A DNA stretch of 64,000 bases. Origin: Dicyema japonicum (Eukaryota; Dicyemida; Rhombozoa; Dicyemidae). Position 1 is the first letter of the stretch, and each line of letters begins with the position of its first letter. The DNA is taken from the NCBI GenBank assembly GCA_011109175.1, contig RDEW01000023.1, forward strand, positions 862,468-926,467, read 5' to 3'. Of this stretch, positions 63,406 through 64,000 are shown piece by piece. The notes beneath the pieces are model-generated. The model made no database searches. It saw only the letters and a list, made by a program, of their open reading frames with translations, and had not been told where the DNA came from. Position numbers and translations under genes: made by a program.

Positions 63406-64000
63406 CAATTTATTTATTTAACCCCAAGACCACCAGGAAAGATAGGTCAAAACTGACTAATTAGGTAATCCCAGCTTCCAGTAACATCCGAACTCTCTTC
63501 ATTTGGTCTTCTGATGATCCAACCGCATTCCGGATGCGTCTTCTCTTCCTTTTGCAAAGGAATTCTATCGGCGTGCACTTTTTTATTACCGACCGAAATC
63601 CCTCTACATGGGCCACCTTTTCCTTGATTGGGTTTCCCAGTTCCTTTTAGAAACGTAGGAAATCCTTGCCATTTTTCAACGTTTCTTCATCAGAAACGAG
63701 TGACTCGAGAACGTTAAAGAAAGTCGAAAATTACACCAATGATCTTCTGGGTCCTCGTAAAAGGGATGGGAGTGTTTCCGATGGATATCTTGACTCCACC
63801 TTTAAATCTTCTGTCCGTAGTGAATAATGTGAACTGAGACTTGGATGCTGATACACATAACATATTTGAAGATGGCCAGTGACAACTCTTGTTAGGTGTG
63901 TCTGAACAGTTGCTACAGCCATGGTTGGAGATTTATTTCTTGCAGAGATAATTAGGTCGTCTGCATAGGATAAAAACATAGTGTCCTGATCATTGGTAGT
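63406..64000 (-). pseudogene. LINE-B in unit 4 (cut by the window end)
   Basis: C-terminal part and 3' end, with SYADDLIISARNKSP at the right edge. Same breakpoints as other units on its 3' side. Confidence 0.65.

Larger units (their letters stand above)
59694..64000. repeat. tandem array unit 4 (runs off the window)
   Basis: Same start as the other units and still inside LINE-B at base 64000. By unit length it would end about 64270. The array probably continues. Its LINE-D segment 62690-63190 differs from units 1-3 and resembles the inverted copy at 43.9-44.5 kb. Confidence 0.9.

Overview
This is eukaryotic, animal-type DNA: AT-rich, crowded with decayed transposable elements, and with only a few host genes. 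The strongest clue to the organism is intron size. Wherever a reading frame can be followed by protein logic (a TMEM70-like gene, an Eaf6/MEAF6-like gene, a long helical-repeat gene, a small secreted-peptide gene, a Ginger-like integrase and a Tc1/mariner-like transposase), the GT-AG introns are mostly 18-40 nt and typically 21-28 nt. Animal genes and animal transposons combined with micro-introns point to a dicyemid mesozoan or a similarly reduced metazoan. That placement is inference from family knowledge, not something the sequence states directly.

Layout. 1-4.7 kb: nested remnants of a LINE with a restriction-like-endonuclease-type C-terminus (called LINE-R here), a hAT transposon inserted in it with an 8-bp target duplication, and a LINE-E 3' half. 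5.4-7.5 kb: a Ginger/KRBA2-like integrase with micro-introns, split by a tRNA-derived SINE. 8.1-11.7 kb: two host genes, a possible TRAPPC13-like fragment (+) and a long multi-exon helical-repeat gene (-). 12-13.5 kb: a dead LINE. 14.7-17.7 kb: minus-strand host exons, one set with weak Atos/FAM214 resemblance. 19.2-19.8 kb: TMEM70-like gene. 19.9-28.4 kb: LINE-E, LINE-R and LINE-B remnants, a Tigger/pogo element inserted in LINE-B, and LINE-C, nearly full length with a 2A-like motif before its endonuclease. 28.5-28.9 kb: MEAF6/Eaf6 gene. 29-32.8 kb: LINE-G and two LINE-F copies. 33.4-33.8 kb: a gene for a secreted, strongly cationic small protein. 33.9-43.6 kb: two more SINEs, LINE-E/G/R fragments, a second hAT end and a 1.66-kb Tc1/mariner-like element whose inverted repeats are arrays of a 21-bp motif.

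43.6 kb to the right edge is dominated by a tandem array. A composite unit of about 4.5-4.6 kb (AT-rich spacer, LINE-D endonuclease and RT remnants on +, LINE-B RT remnant on -) is repeated at least four times, preceded by a shortened partial unit and an inverted LINE-D copy. Because the unit joins fragments of different elements at the same breakpoints, it was amplified as a block and not made by repeated transposition. Its LINE-B/LINE-E junction is also found at 22.1 kb, so a related locus in this window shares its ancestry.

LINE-B to LINE-G and LINE-R are labels local to this annotation. Many single-base frame breaks may be true decay or unpolished assembly; both are noted where they matter. 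No rRNA, CRISPR or free-standing tRNA gene was seen.
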